Shown: positions 8,056 through 17,873 of the stretch, in pieces
How positions within the stretch are numbered: position 1 is the stretch's first letter
How the letters are laid out: the number at the start of each line of letters is the position of its first letter
Assembly (NCBI RefSeq): GCF_900403705.1
Contig: NZ_OUNR01000019.1
Location: 1 to 64,000, forward strand
Direction: 5' to 3'
Length of the DNA: 64,000 bases
From: Nitrospira lenta
Lineage (GTDB): Bacteria; Nitrospirota; Nitrospiria; Nitrospirales; Nitrospiraceae
Program-made: the position numbers and the translations under genes
The notes under the pieces: model-generated
The model's database searches: none
What the model saw: the letters and a program-made list of their open reading frames with translations, nothing else
Told to the model about the DNA's origin: nothing

Positions 8056-9471
8056 ATAACGCACGGACTAAAAGACACACTCTTGATCGCTATTGGTTCA
8101 ACGACCGGGCAGTTGATGGTTGTTGTCAGCATGCCATTTATTACTCGGCTATACGGGCCTGGCGAGATGGGCTTGTACGCCGTATTTACTGCGTCGGTTG
8201 GCTTATTTGCGACCGTGGTTGCATTCCACTATGAGCTGGCAATCCCACTTTCCAAATGTGATCTGCACGCACGGTTGCTGACAAAACTAGCACTTCTAGT
8301 TGCCTTCGTCGTGGGGCTTCTGTTGTTAGGTGTCGTTATCGCCACTGGTGACTCAGCGCTTAAGTTGCTAGGCACGCCGGAACTGACATCCATTGAATGG
8401 CTTCTCCCAATAAGCCTGTTCGCAACAAGTTTAGTCACAGTTCTAACGTATCGCGCTATAAGGTTTAAAACGTTTCGGTTAACTGCCGCAGGAAAGGCAC
8501 TACAAGGAGTTGTTCAATCTGGGGCGCAGATAGGTTACGGGCTTTTAGGATTCGGCGCGAGCGGTCTGATCTACGGGACAATCATGGGACAATGCATCGC
8601 AATATACATATTGGGACAAAGCGGGTTTTGGCAGGAGATCACACGTGGATGGTCATCTCACAAATCGAAATTCATTGTGCTTGCAGGAAGGCACAAGAAC
8701 TTTCCGATGGTAAGCACCCCATCAAGCTTCATAAATGCGGCCGTGGCACAGCTACCAACTATTGCGCTCGCAGCCTGGTTCGACATACGAGTTGTTGGGC
8801 TCTATGCCCTCGGGATTCGCATTCTCCAGGTGCCAATGAGATTCATAGGTGACTCCCTATCCCAAGTATTTTTCAGCATGGCAGCTGAAGCCCATCGTAA
8901 CGGTTCCCTTGAAAACGTCGTCACAAAGACATGGCGAGTCCAGACGACTTTCGCACTGCACTCGTTCGTGCCTTTGGCGATAATTGCACCAGAACTGTTT
9001 GGTACGGTATTTGGTCAAGAATGGCGTGAAGCAGGAGTGTACACCCAGTTAATCATGCCGTGGATCATGGTGTCATTTATCTCAACATCATTATCCATAT
9101 TAGTAACCGTGTTACAAAAACAAAAGCAGGAATTTCTTTTTCAGCTTGTTTACCTAAGCGTCCTCCCTGGCGCACTGTGGCTGGGTCGTGCAGGGGCAAG
9201 TGAGCACCTGGCTATAGGGTCTCTTGGCATAGCAGCATCAATACTACTGACGTGCAAGATCATTTGGCTATTGCATATTGCCGGCGTAAACCTAGCCCCT
9301 CAAGCCCTATGGCTATCGCGAGAAGTACTGTATGTAACATCCGTCGCGGTTGTGCTTCTGATTGTGAAAACCCTGGCTGGCTCAGAACTGTTTACGGTCC
9401 TCGCTGCCGCCACATTAGTGCTGGCTACTCACAGCGTCAATTACCTGTTGAGGAAAACATATGTATTCTGA
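8056..9471 (+). CDS. wzx: Wzx-type oligosaccharide flippase (non-canonical start)
   Basis: Polytopic membrane protein of the polysaccharide synthase/MOP superfamily, predicted to flip the undecaprenyl-linked repeat unit across the inner membrane. About 12-14 hydrophobic segments span the sequence, and the N-terminus carries the family signature LKDTLLIAIGSTTGQL ... PFITRLYGPGEMGLYAVF. The first canonical start codon is TTG at 8083, inside that signature and 32 bases from the only good ribosome site (GGGGAGG, 8044-8050). The conserved LKDT segment lies upstream, so translation probably begins at ATA 8056 or ACG 8059. The end overlaps the next glycosyltransferase by 11 bases. Confidence 0.85.
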   Translation: MTHGLKDTLLIAIGSTTGQLMVVVSMPFITRLYGPGEMGLYAVFTASVGLFATVVAFHYELAIPLSKCDLHARLLTKLALLVAFVVGLLLLGVVIATGDSALKLLGTPELTSIEWLLPISLFATSLVTVLTYRAIRFKTFRLTAAGKALQGVVQSGAQIGYGLLGFGASGLIYGTIMGQCIAIYILGQSGFWQEITRGWSSHKSKFIVLAGRHKNFPMVSTPSSFINAAVAQLPTIALAAWFDIRVVGLYALGIRILQVPMRFIGDSLSQVFFSMAAEAHRNGSLENVVTKTWRVQTTFALHSFVPLAIIAPELFGTVFGQEWREAGVYTQLIMPWIMVSFISTSLSILVTVLQKQKQEFLFQLVYLSVLPGALWLGRAGASEHLAIGSLGIAASILLTCKIIWLLHIAGVNLAPQALWLSREVLYVTSVAVVLLIVKTLAGSELFTVLAAATLVLATHSVNYLLRKTYVF

Positions 9472-10648
9472 ATCCGCCTCCACAAAAACATCAACAAGAG
9501 TTGTTTATGTCGTTTTCGAACCCAGTGGAGGGATGCGGCACTATGCTGAGTCTCTATCTTCAGCAATGTCTACCATTGCTGATTGCAGAGTTGTGGAACC
9601 GGGGGGCCTAGAAGGATTTCGTATTTCAGATGATAGATTCATGACGAAAATCATAAAGAAATACAACCCGCTCTACTACCGCCGATTGGCAGACACGATA
9701 ATCAGACAGTTCGAACCTCAACTTGTTCACATAACTAGCTCATCTATTGGATTGATGCCCTTCATTGCGCGCCTGCGGCAACAGAACATTCAGGTGGTAT
9801 ACACAATACACGATCCAGATCCGCACGAGCGTAAGAAGAGGCTATGGGATATGTTGGTCGAGCGATATCAATACACTCTTCAAATGCCAAGAATATTATC
9901 CAATTGCTCTGCGAGCCATGTTCATACAGAAGGCCATGTCAATACACTGCGCATGAAATATGGCAACCAGCGAACGGATAAAGCCTATATCGTTCAACAT
10001 GGCGGCGGGGCGACGACAGCGATACTGTCTGGCACAGATATACCCAAAGAACTGCAAGAGGAAAGCGACCTTTTTACATTTTTATTCTTCGGTAGAATAG
10101 AGCCTTACAAAGGACTCTCCATACTCTTATCCGCCTTTGACAAATTAGTCGAAAGTAATTTTTGCGGCCGACTCGTTATCGCCGGGGCCGGGGCCATCAA
10201 AGAGGACATTCGACTTCCATCTGGCCAATGCATACTGATCAATCGTTTTATTAAAGATACTGAAATCAGGTCGATATTGGAGCGCGCTAGCGTGGTAGTT
10301 CTCCCTTATGTGTCGGCAACGCAATCAGGGGTAATACCTCTCGCATATGAGTTTTCACGACCTGTAATTTGCTCAGATATTGGAGGGTTGCCAGAGATGG
10401 TGATTGCAGGGCAGACAGGGTTGATGGTTCCACCTGGTGATGTAGACGCTTTAGCAAACGCCATGAGATCGTTGGCAGAGGATCAAGACGTGACACGAAA
10501 GATGGGCGAGAAAGCAAGAGCCCACATGACGCAACACTTTTCATGGAAGACTGTCGCCCACCAACATCGCGCGAAGTACGCAACCCTGCTGACAGGGATA
10601 GAAGCTCAGAGAAGTACGGATTGGGATACTCAACGCAATGCAGATTGA
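9461..10648 (+). CDS. GT4 family glycosyltransferase
   Basis: A 395-residue GT-B fold enzyme expected to add a sugar to the lipid-linked repeat unit at the cytoplasmic face. The N-terminal domain has the glycine loop FEPSGGMRHYAESL; the C-terminal domain has FLFFGRIEPYKGLSILLSAF and the nucleotide-sugar site VVLPYVSATQSGVIPLAYEF ... SDIGGLPEMVIAGQTGLMVP, typical of GT4 (Glycos_transf_1). Donor and acceptor cannot be read from sequence. It overlaps wzx by 11 bases and the next gene by 11 bases, suggesting translational coupling. Confidence 0.88.
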   Translation: MYSESASTKTSTRVVYVVFEPSGGMRHYAESLSSAMSTIADCRVVEPGGLEGFRISDDRFMTKIIKKYNPLYYRRLADTIIRQFEPQLVHITSSSIGLMPFIARLRQQNIQVVYTIHDPDPHERKKRLWDMLVERYQYTLQMPRILSNCSASHVHTEGHVNTLRMKYGNQRTDKAYIVQHGGGATTAILSGTDIPKELQEESDLFTFLFFGRIEPYKGLSILLSAFDKLVESNFCGRLVIAGAGAIKEDIRLPSGQCILINRFIKDTEIRSILERASVVVLPYVSATQSGVIPLAYEFSRPVICSDIGGLPEMVIAGQTGLMVPPGDVDALANAMRSLAEDQDVTRKMGEKARAHMTQHFSWKTVAHQHRAKYATLLTGIEAQRSTDWDTQRNAD

Positions 10649-11939
10649 ATTCTTTATCGCGATTGCGAATCTGCTCTTCTGCCTTCAGCGGCTTCTGTCG
10701 ACGTTCAGATCAGGGCGGCTATCTGCTGTAGTGTGGGCACTAGCAGCGTATTTCTCTTTCTTTTTTATCTTTGTCCTTGTCGATGGACCTTTTAGCAAAC
10801 ACCGTGGATTTACGAACGATACACTTTTCGTCAAGCAGGAGACTATAGATTTTACTTGCTACTACATTGCTACATTCCATCTGATATTTGCATTCACTGA
10901 ATGGGCGGTATGGAAGCTGCTTGGCATTCCAGCCAGTCGGGTTACTTGGGAACTACCAAGATCCCAAAAGCATCTTTCATCAACCCTCGGTGTATTGCTC
11001 GCCTTTTTGTGTATTGGCGGGTCATGGTATTGGTGGAAGATGCAGGGGCTTGGTTATCAAGACTATGTTGAAGGCACAGGATCAAATTGGCCACAAGTAT
11101 TTTTGTGGGCATCCTCTCCGTTTATCACAATTTCTATGATGCAACGCCGCTACTGGGCCGGAGCCTTGGCAGGGATCCCGTTTATTTTATTCGCCATCAT
11201 GTTGAATGTCAGATCGTTTGCACTGCTATCCCTAGTCCCAGCAGTGATTATTGGCCTATTCCACATGTGGCAGGAGTCAGGTACGAATGGATATCTGGTT
11301 TCACGGCTCATCAAAGCAAGTTTTTTGCTATTAGGCCTGTTTCTGCTAAGCGCGGCAATCATGCAACAAAAAGGCGCGCATATTGGCTTACCGGATTCGG
11401 ATATGGCTTATGGTGTGCCTATTATCGTCGAGGCCGTGCAGCAAGCCAAGCACTACACTGAGTTTAACAGCTTAGAGATCTATGGCCTGAACCTCATAAA
11501 TCCATTTCTAAAGCTATTCGGCCTTGAGCGGCCTCATCTCATCGATACCCCGGTATACATGGCCTCATTGATAGACGGAGTTCCAAAAGATTGGCCTGTC
11601 TATTTCCACTATCCGACACTTTGGTACTCTGATGCATATATTTCCTTCGGCATCGCAGGGCTTGTGCTTGCAACCTTGTGGGCACTAATCCTGACGGGCT
11701 GGGAAGCCTTCATGTTGCGATATCCGACCATGATTGCATTGATGCTTCCTTATTATGTCTGGCATGCTTATATGTTGGTTCGAGGAGCGCCTGGGATCGC
11801 AAGTGTCCCATTTTCTTATGCATTCTATGTTTCGGCACTCGTCTTCTTGCTGTCTGGAGGGCGGCGTATCTGGGCAACCCCGCCAACTAGGGCTGCACAA
11901 AATTCACGGTTTTCCGAAACATTACAAAGCACTCCTTGA
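10638..11939 (+). CDS. wzy: Wzy-like oligosaccharide repeat-unit polymerase
   Basis: A 433-residue integral membrane protein with roughly 11-12 hydrophobic segments and a long periplasmic loop (about residues 240-320, around LINPFLKLFGLERPHLIDTP), the layout of O-antigen/EPS polymerases. The stretch FAIMLNVRSFALLSLVPAVIIG with a conserved Arg fits the polymerase family. It lies between two glycosyltransferases downstream of wzx, the usual Wzy neighbourhood. Wzy proteins are poorly conserved, so the call rests on topology and context. Confidence 0.72.
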   Translation: MQIEFFIAIANLLFCLQRLLSTFRSGRLSAVVWALAAYFSFFFIFVLVDGPFSKHRGFTNDTLFVKQETIDFTCYYIATFHLIFAFTEWAVWKLLGIPASRVTWELPRSQKHLSSTLGVLLAFLCIGGSWYWWKMQGLGYQDYVEGTGSNWPQVFLWASSPFITISMMQRRYWAGALAGIPFILFAIMLNVRSFALLSLVPAVIIGLFHMWQESGTNGYLVSRLIKASFLLLGLFLLSAAIMQQKGAHIGLPDSDMAYGVPIIVEAVQQAKHYTEFNSLEIYGLNLINPFLKLFGLERPHLIDTPVYMASLIDGVPKDWPVYFHYPTLWYSDAYISFGIAGLVLATLWALILTGWEAFMLRYPTMIALMLPYYVWHAYMLVRGAPGIASVPFSYAFYVSALVFLLSGGRRIWATPPTRAAQNSRFSETLQSTP

Positions 11940-12008
11940 TTCTTATTCCCACATACTATCTTCCCTGCTAGCTGTATGTTTTGACAGAGAATTTAATATG
12001 AGTTGAAC

Positions 12009-13199
12009 ATGAATGCACGAAGCACACACATGAGTAGCATTGCTCGTAGCGAGAGTGAGTCTTGTTTTGAAGATGCCGCAAGCATGAATACTTCTACATC
12101 ATGCCGTCCAGGGAAGGTTGTGCATGTAATTGGTGCTCTAGCTGCGGGTGGGGCGGAGCGGTTCGTATCAGAACTAGTCCCGCACTTCATAAAGTGCGGC
12201 ATTGACGTAGCTCTCATTATTCTGAGCAATAGAGTGGATGCCGTTGGCAGTCAGATGCTTCTTGATCTAAAGCGAGCGGGGATTAAACTGCATACTGGCC
12301 CGACAGTCAAAGTAGGAGCTAGAACAGTTCTTTGGTACATCCATAAATTATTTGAGCAAAAACCTAGCATCGTTCATTTGCATACCCCCAACACAGAGCT
12401 CGCACACTATTTAGCAACCCGCTTCTATAGGTACCCTCATAGAATCTACAGAACCCTACATAGTGTGAAACCACCGGATGCTCTTGCTATGAGGCTGGCT
12501 ATACGAGCAAATAAAGCTGCTATCTCGATTGCTTGCGGCGAAGCAGTCTATCAAGCCCATCGGAAGGTCATGAGTGACAGGATCATAACAGTCGAAAATG
12601 GTGTGCGCTTTAACTGGCCGATTAGAACAGATGAGATCAGCTCAGCAGCGAAATTAAAGCATGGTTTTAAGAATAACCAATTTCACTTCCTAATTGTTGG
12701 AAGAATGAACCACTGGAACCGCCAGAACTCGATTAAGGGTCACGACACTCTGATAGATGCATGGAAACGAGGAAAGCTCGGAGAGAGAGATTGCATACTT
12801 CATATAGTGGGTGATGGCGATCTTCGTCAAAAGCTTACAACATTGGCGGAAGGCGACAACAGCATTATCTTTCACGGAATCCAGAGCAACGTCCATGAAT
12901 GGTTATTAGCCGCAGACTGCTTTGTAATGCCAAGTCGCTATGAAGGCTTGCCTATTGCAGGCATAGAAGCGGCGGGGACAGGGCTTCCGTGTGTCTTCTC
13001 CGATATCGCGCCACTTCGAGAACTAAAAGTACCCCAAGTACTGTGGGTGCCGGTCGGAGATCCTGAGGCTTTGTCACATGCACTGAGTTGGGTGGCAATG
13101 GAGCGGCCTAGTGTGGACACAGCCGAGGTAAACCAATTTCGGAAACGATTTGACATTAAAGATGTTGCACAGAGGTACGCTGAATTGTACTTGCGTTAG
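12009..13199 (+). CDS. GT4 family glycosyltransferase
   Basis: A 396-residue GT-B enzyme. After about 35 variable residues it has VVHVIGALAAGGAERFVSEL, the GGAE loop typical of GT4, then FLIVGRMNHWNRQNSIKGHD, and the donor-site segment VMPSRYEGLPIAGIEAAGTG with the conserved E-x7-E pair. The start is uncertain: ATG 12009 is used, TTG 12003 and ATG 12030 are alternatives, and none has a clear ribosome site. The high number of AT-rich codons matches its neighbours rather than the flanking chromosome. Confidence 0.85.
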   Translation: MNARSTHMSSIARSESESCFEDAASMNTSTSCRPGKVVHVIGALAAGGAERFVSELVPHFIKCGIDVALIILSNRVDAVGSQMLLDLKRAGIKLHTGPTVKVGARTVLWYIHKLFEQKPSIVHLHTPNTELAHYLATRFYRYPHRIYRTLHSVKPPDALAMRLAIRANKAAISIACGEAVYQAHRKVMSDRIITVENGVRFNWPIRTDEISSAAKLKHGFKNNQFHFLIVGRMNHWNRQNSIKGHDTLIDAWKRGKLGERDCILHIVGDGDLRQKLTTLAEGDNSIIFHGIQSNVHEWLLAADCFVMPSRYEGLPIAGIEAAGTGLPCVFSDIAPLRELKVPQVLWVPVGDPEALSHALSWVAMERPSVDTAEVNQFRKRFDIKDVAQRYAELYLR

Positions 13200-13557
13200 G
13201 CGCGCATCTTGCCACACGATTTTCCTGAACACTAATTTGCGGAAGGCGATTTCTCTCTAAAGAGAAGGTGACCGATGTTTAAAGTGTAGCTGTAGGAACA
13301 TAAGGATATACAAATAACAAAAGTGAACAGCTGCATTGTTCAAAGACTGGACAGCGCTTGCCCCTGAAGGTAACTGACAATACTGAACTGCTACATCCTA
13401 AGTCAAATTCATGAGTATGATTCAATATTTTCACCTTAGGCAATATATTTATCGCCCATCGCTAACTATTACGGCATACTCTTTCGTCTATTCGGAATCG
13501 CCAAAGGGCTGATTGAATGGTTTCTATTAGACACTTTCAATTGGCTTGTATTTCAGT
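13200..13557. other. Intergenic gap between glycosyltransferase genes
   Basis: About 350 AT-rich bases without a credible gene. A short inverted repeat TTCTCT-CTAA-AGAGAA lies near 13250, and a sigma-54-like element near 13348 has the wrong spacing. Nothing else recognisable; it may mark an old join between two segments of the polysaccharide cluster. Confidence 0.5.
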
Positions 13558-14844
13558 ATGACACCCGAAGACTGCCGACAGGATGAGAAATTAGAGAGAG
13601 CCTGCCTGGATGAAAACAATTATGGTCTTGAAGACCAGAACATTTGGTTGCACGTGGAATTAAATAGGCACAAATCAACAGGCCTGACCCTTGGCATCGA
13701 TGCTTCCAACATTCGAACAGGGGGTGGAGTAACTCACTTGGAAGAGGTCCTACGGGCTGCGAGCCCATCCGCACAAGGCTTTGCCAAGGTGATAGTTTGG
13801 GCTTCACAGGCGACCCTAGCTCGTATTGAAGATCGCCCCTGGCTGACGAAGCGTTCGAGCCCTGTATTGGAAGGCCACTACCTTCGCCGTGCGCTCTGGC
13901 AACACAATTGCTTAGGAGTATTCGCGAGGACAGAAGGCTGCAACCTTCTGTTCGCACCTGGCGGTTCATTCGCCACCGATTTCCGGCCAGTGGTAACTAT
14001 GAGCCGAAATCTCCTGCCTTTTGAATGGAAGGAGTTGAGACGATACGGTTGGAATTTACACACCTTGAAGTTCCTCCTTTTACGATGGATACAGGGCCGC
14101 TCGTTTAGAAAGGCCAATGGAGTGATTTTTCTCACGGCGTATGCTCGTAATGCAGTCTTGGAAGTAACCGGTACATTGCAAGGCGAATGCATGATTATCC
14201 CGCACGGGATCAACCCCAGGTTTACGAAGCCTCCACGAACACAACGCCTTTTCACTGATTTCACAAAAGCTCAACCCTGCCGCGTGCTGTATGTTTCCAT
14301 TGTTGATATGTACAAGCACCAATGGCAGGTTGCCGAGGCTGTTGCGAAACTTCGATCAGAAGATATACCGATTGTTTTGGAGTTGGTTGGGCCCCCTGCT
14401 GGGGGCATGAATCAGCTGAAAGAAACATTACATCGCGTAGATCCCAAAGAGACATTTATCACCTATCGCGGTGCAGTTCCTTACGAAAAGCTTGACGCAA
14501 TTTATGCCTCCGCAGATATCGGTATATTTGCATCCAGCTGTGAGAACATGCCCAATATTCTGCTGGAAGGGATGGGAGCAGGCCTGCCGATGGCCTGCTC
14601 CCGTATGGGCCCTATGCCGGAAATTTTAGGCGATGCTGGGATTTATTTTGATCCGGAAGATGCTCATAGCATTGCTCGAGCCCTTCGTGAATTGATTGAA
14701 TCGCCTATGTTACGGGCAGAGCTCGCGCAGGCAGGATTTAATCGTGCACGAACCTTTTCATGGACCCGGTGTGCGAATGAAACGTTTGGATTTCTGGCAA
14801 GAATTGCTCATGAAGCATCTACGGGGAGGGGAGGTAACTTGTGA
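13558..14844 (+). CDS. GT4 family glycosyltransferase
   Basis: About 428 residues, GT-B fold. The recognised domain starts around residue 45 with LTLGIDASNIRTGGGVTHLEEVL, followed by a mannosyltransferase-like C-terminal domain: CRVLYVSIVDMYKHQWQV, then IFASSCENMPNILLEGMGAG with the E-x7-E type donor motif and MGPMPEILGDAGIYFDPED. The 40 residues before the domain are atypical and have no clear ribosome site, so the true start may lie downstream, for example GTG 13652. Its stop overlaps the next start (GTGA), so the two are coupled. Confidence 0.82.
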   Translation: MTPEDCRQDEKLERACLDENNYGLEDQNIWLHVELNRHKSTGLTLGIDASNIRTGGGVTHLEEVLRAASPSAQGFAKVIVWASQATLARIEDRPWLTKRSSPVLEGHYLRRALWQHNCLGVFARTEGCNLLFAPGGSFATDFRPVVTMSRNLLPFEWKELRRYGWNLHTLKFLLLRWIQGRSFRKANGVIFLTAYARNAVLEVTGTLQGECMIIPHGINPRFTKPPRTQRLFTDFTKAQPCRVLYVSIVDMYKHQWQVAEAVAKLRSEDIPIVLELVGPPAGGMNQLKETLHRVDPKETFITYRGAVPYEKLDAIYASADIGIFASSCENMPNILLEGMGAGLPMACSRMGPMPEILGDAGIYFDPEDAHSIARALRELIESPMLRAELAQAGFNRARTFSWTRCANETFGFLARIAHEASTGRGGNL

Positions 14845-15695
14845 AAGTATTAGTTATCGGGGCGTCTGGCATGCTTGGCAATGCAGTGCTTCGCCTCTTT
14901 GCAGAAAGTCCTGAGCACCAGGCTTATGGTTCTGTCCGCTCCAACGGTGCGTTACGATTTCTACCAAGCCACTTGCATCCAAATGTCATTGTGGATGTAG
15001 ATGTGGAAAATGCAGACAATCTGACGCGTCTATTCGCCATTGTTCAACCAGATATGGTCATCAACTGCGTCGGCTTGGTCAAGCAGTTGGCTGAAGCAAA
15101 CGACCCACTATCAGCCATTCTCATCAATGCACTTTTCCCGCACCGCCTGGCACAGCTCTGTGAAGTGGCCGGGGCACGCTTGGTACACCTGAGCACCGAC
15201 TGTATTTTTTCAGGGACCAAAGGCATGTACACTGAAACCGACGCTTCCGATGCCAAAGACCTCTACGGTCGCAGTAAATTCCTGGGTGAAGTCAACTACC
15301 CACATGCCATTACGTTGCGCACCTCCATCATTGGCCACGAATTGAACGGGGCGCACAGCCTTGTGGGATGGTTTTTGTCGCAAGAGGGTACCGTCAAGGG
15401 TTTTAAGAGGGCAATTTTCTCAGGCCTACCCACCGTGGAAATAGCCCGGCTCATACGCGACCATGTTATCCCTCACCCTGAGCTTCATGGGTTGTACCAC
15501 GTGTCGGCAAAGCCAATTAGCAAGTTTGAATTACTTACCATAGTAGCAACGCAGTATGGAAAATCCATTGGCATTGTGCCAGATGAGACGTTTGTGCTTG
15601 ATCGTTCGTTGGATTCAACACGCTTTCGAGCTGCGACGGGCTTTGATCCTGCACCTTGGCCTGAGTTGATTCGTCTCATGCATGCTTTCAGTTAA
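14841..15695 (+). CDS. RmlD/WbvR-like NDP-4-keto-6-deoxy sugar reductase
   Basis: SDR reductase of 284 residues: glycine motif VLVIGASGMLGNAVLRLF, VINCVGLVKQLAEANDPLSA, STDCIFSGTKGMYTETD and the Tyr-Lys pair YGRSK. The family is dTDP-4-dehydrorhamnose reductase-like, but the neighbours are a UDP-GlcNAc 4,6-dehydratase/5-epimerase and a C2-epimerase, so the substrate should be the UDP-2-acetamido-4-keto L-sugar. CapF/WbjC/FnlB enzymes of the UDP-L-FucNAc route carry an additional cupin domain and are near 370 residues; this one ends at 284 without it, which resembles the WbvR type that makes UDP-L-RhaNAc en route to UDP-L-QuiNAc. GTG start with GGGGAGG seven bases upstream. Confidence 0.8.
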   Translation: MKVLVIGASGMLGNAVLRLFAESPEHQAYGSVRSNGALRFLPSHLHPNVIVDVDVENADNLTRLFAIVQPDMVINCVGLVKQLAEANDPLSAILINALFPHRLAQLCEVAGARLVHLSTDCIFSGTKGMYTETDASDAKDLYGRSKFLGEVNYPHAITLRTSIIGHELNGAHSLVGWFLSQEGTVKGFKRAIFSGLPTVEIARLIRDHVIPHPELHGLYHVSAKPISKFELLTIVATQYGKSIGIVPDETFVLDRSLDSTRFRAATGFDPAPWPELIRLMHAFS

Positions 15696-15713
15696 TACTC
15701 TCAAGAGGGACTG

Positions 15714-16727
15714 ATGATGTTCAAAGATAAGACCTTGTTGATCACTGGGGGGACCGGCTCATTTGGCAATGCAGTCCTCCGGCATTTCTTACCCGCTGAC
15801 TTTTCCGAGATTCGCATTTTTAGCCGCGATGAGAAGAAACAGGAAGACATGCGTATCGCCTTAAAAACCGACAAGGTCAAATTTTACATCGGCGATGTAC
15901 GCGATTACCACAGTGTGCATGACGCCCTGCGAGGCGTGGACTACGTGTTTCATGCGGCTGCCCTCAAACAGGTCCCTTCATGTGAGTTCTACCCGATGGA
16001 AGCGGTACGCACGAATGTGCTGGGCACTGAAAATGTCATCCGGGCTGCCATTGCCCATAAGGTGAAACGCTGCGTAGTGCTGAGTACGGATAAGGCTGTG
16101 TATCCAATTAACGCCATGGGTATTTCCAAAGCCATGATGGAAAAGGTAATGGTAGCCCAATCACGTTTATGTGACCCAGGGGAAACCGTGCTCTGTGCGA
16201 CCCGCTATGGGAACGTAATGGCGTCTCGCGGATCGGTGATCCCGCTTTTCCTAAGCCAGTTGCAAGCAGGAAAACCGCTCACCCTTACGGACCCCAACAT
16301 GACTCGCTTCTTGATGTCTCTCGATGAATCAGTACACCTGGTACTCTATGCGTTTGAGAATGCCCGTCCGGGAGACATTTTCGTGCATAAAGCTCCTGCA
16401 TCGACAATGGGCGATTTAGCGCAAGGAATGAAAGAAATACTAAGCAAAGCCAATCAGGTCCAGGTGATTGGCACCCGACATGGCGAAAAGCTGTATGAGT
16501 CACTGGTGTCGCGTGAAGAAATGGCTAGGGCTGATGATTTAGGCGGCTACTACCGCATACCCGCTGACTCACGTGACTTGAACTACAATAAGTATTTCGT
16601 AGAAGGCAAAGTTGAGATTTCTAACTTCGACGACTACACCTCCCACAACACCCTTCGGTTGGACGTTGAAGGCGTAAAACGTACATTGATGAAGCTCGAC
16701 ATCATTCGCGAGGCACTCAATGCGTAA
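15714..16727 (+). CDS. UDP-GlcNAc 4,6-dehydratase/5-epimerase (CapE/FnlA/WbjB type)
   Basis: Converts UDP-GlcNAc to UDP-2-acetamido-2,6-dideoxy-4-keto-L-sugar, the entry step for L-FucNAc or L-QuiNAc. The 337-residue extended SDR has LLITGGTGSFGNAVLRHFL, SRDEKKQEDMRIAL, AALKQVPSCEFYPMEAVRTN, the catalytic STDKAVYPINAMG and ISKAMMEKVM. Met replaces the usual catalytic Tyr in the YxxxK motif, a known feature of this subgroup (for example CapE). AGAGGG lies upstream of the ATG. It overlaps the downstream epimerase by eight bases. Confidence 0.9.
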   Translation: MMFKDKTLLITGGTGSFGNAVLRHFLPADFSEIRIFSRDEKKQEDMRIALKTDKVKFYIGDVRDYHSVHDALRGVDYVFHAAALKQVPSCEFYPMEAVRTNVLGTENVIRAAIAHKVKRCVVLSTDKAVYPINAMGISKAMMEKVMVAQSRLCDPGETVLCATRYGNVMASRGSVIPLFLSQLQAGKPLTLTDPNMTRFLMSLDESVHLVLYAFENARPGDIFVHKAPASTMGDLAQGMKEILSKANQVQVIGTRHGEKLYESLVSREEMARADDLGGYYRIPADSRDLNYNKYFVEGKVEISNFDDYTSHNTLRLDVEGVKRTLMKLDIIREALNA

Positions 16728-17859
16728 GCTCAAAGTTATGACCATTGTCGGCACACGGCCGGAGATCATTCGGCTGTCCCGTGTGGTGGCAGAGCTGGAT
16801 ACACATTGCCATCATGTGTTCGTTCACACGGGCCAAAATTACGACTATGAGTTGAACGGTGTCTTTTTCTCAGATCTGGGAATCCGCAAGCCGGACATAT
16901 TTTTGGAAGCAGCGGGAGCCACGGCAGCCGACACCATTGGTCAGGTCATTATGGCTGCAGACAAGGCTTTGGAGGAGCATCGGCCTGAGGCCGTCTTGTT
17001 GCTGGGAGACACCAACAGCTGTTTGGCTGCAATAGCGGCCAAGCGCCGTAAAATCCCTATCTTCCATATGGAAGCAGGCAACCGTTGTTTTGATTTCCGG
17101 GTGCCAGAAGAAATCAACCGACGCATTGTGGACCACACATCAGACATCAATCTCACCTATAGTGAGATCGCGCGCGACCATCTGCTGCGCGAAGGACTGC
17201 CACCGGATCAAGTTATCAAGACGGGTAGTCCGATGCGTGAAGTTCTAGAATACTACATGCCGAGAATTACTGCTTCCGACATCCTCACTCGATTAGGCTT
17301 ACAGGAAAGAAGCTACTTTATAGTAAGTTCGCATCGTGAAGAGAATGTAGATGTTCCAGAAAATTTACAGCGCTTTTTCACAATTGTGAATGGTCTAGCA
17401 GAACAGTACAAGAACCCGGTAATTGTTTCTACCCACCCACGGACACGTAAACGGGTAGACGCGTTAGACCTGACGGCACACCCCTTGGTGCAGTTTTTGA
17501 AGCCCTTCGGATTTCTAGATTACATCAAGCTGCAGACACAAGCCCGTTGCGTGCTTTCAGACAGTGGAAGCATCACCGAAGAATCTTCGATTTTAAACTT
17601 TCCCGCGCTCAACCTTCGTGAATTACATGAGCGCCCTGAAGGGTTTGAAGAAGCGGCCGTCATGCTTGTAGGCTTGAGCCTGGAACGTGTTCTGCAAGGC
17701 TTGAGCATTCTTGAAACTCAACCTCGTGGATCTGAGCGTGCCCTTCGAATGGTGAATGACTACACTCCCTCCAATGTGTCGATCAAAGTCCTGCGCATTA
17801 TCCAAAGCTACACGGATTTTGTTAATCGCAAAGTCTGGCACAAGTCAGAAACCGTCTGA
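16720..17859 (+). CDS. UDP-N-acetyl-6-deoxy-L-hexosamine 2-epimerase (WecB family; CapG/FnlC/WbvD type)
   Basis: Non-hydrolysing C2-epimerase of 379 residues: VMTIVGTRPEIIRLSRVVAE, VHTGQNYDYELNGVFFSDLG, LLLGDTNSCLAAIAAKR, HMEAGNRCFDFRVPEEINRR and DSGSITEESSILNFPALNLR. The NRCFDFRVPEE segment points to the CapG/FnlC/WbvD branch rather than to WecB itself. With the two preceding genes it completes the route from UDP-GlcNAc to UDP-L-FucNAc or UDP-L-QuiNAc; the single-domain reductase favours the latter. Confidence 0.9.
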   Translation: MRKLKVMTIVGTRPEIIRLSRVVAELDTHCHHVFVHTGQNYDYELNGVFFSDLGIRKPDIFLEAAGATAADTIGQVIMAADKALEEHRPEAVLLLGDTNSCLAAIAAKRRKIPIFHMEAGNRCFDFRVPEEINRRIVDHTSDINLTYSEIARDHLLREGLPPDQVIKTGSPMREVLEYYMPRITASDILTRLGLQERSYFIVSSHREENVDVPENLQRFFTIVNGLAEQYKNPVIVSTHPRTRKRVDALDLTAHPLVQFLKPFGFLDYIKLQTQARCVLSDSGSITEESSILNFPALNLRELHERPEGFEEAAVMLVGLSLERVLQGLSILETQPRGSERALRMVNDYTPSNVSIKVLRIIQSYTDFVNRKVWHKSETV

Positions 17860-17873
17860 AGCAGACTTATTCC

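Noticed and set aside
13348-13361. Sigma-54-like TGG ... TTGC before a glycosyltransferase gene
   Set aside because: The spacer is one base short of the strict -24/-12 spacing, and the flanks do not match the three strong promoters.
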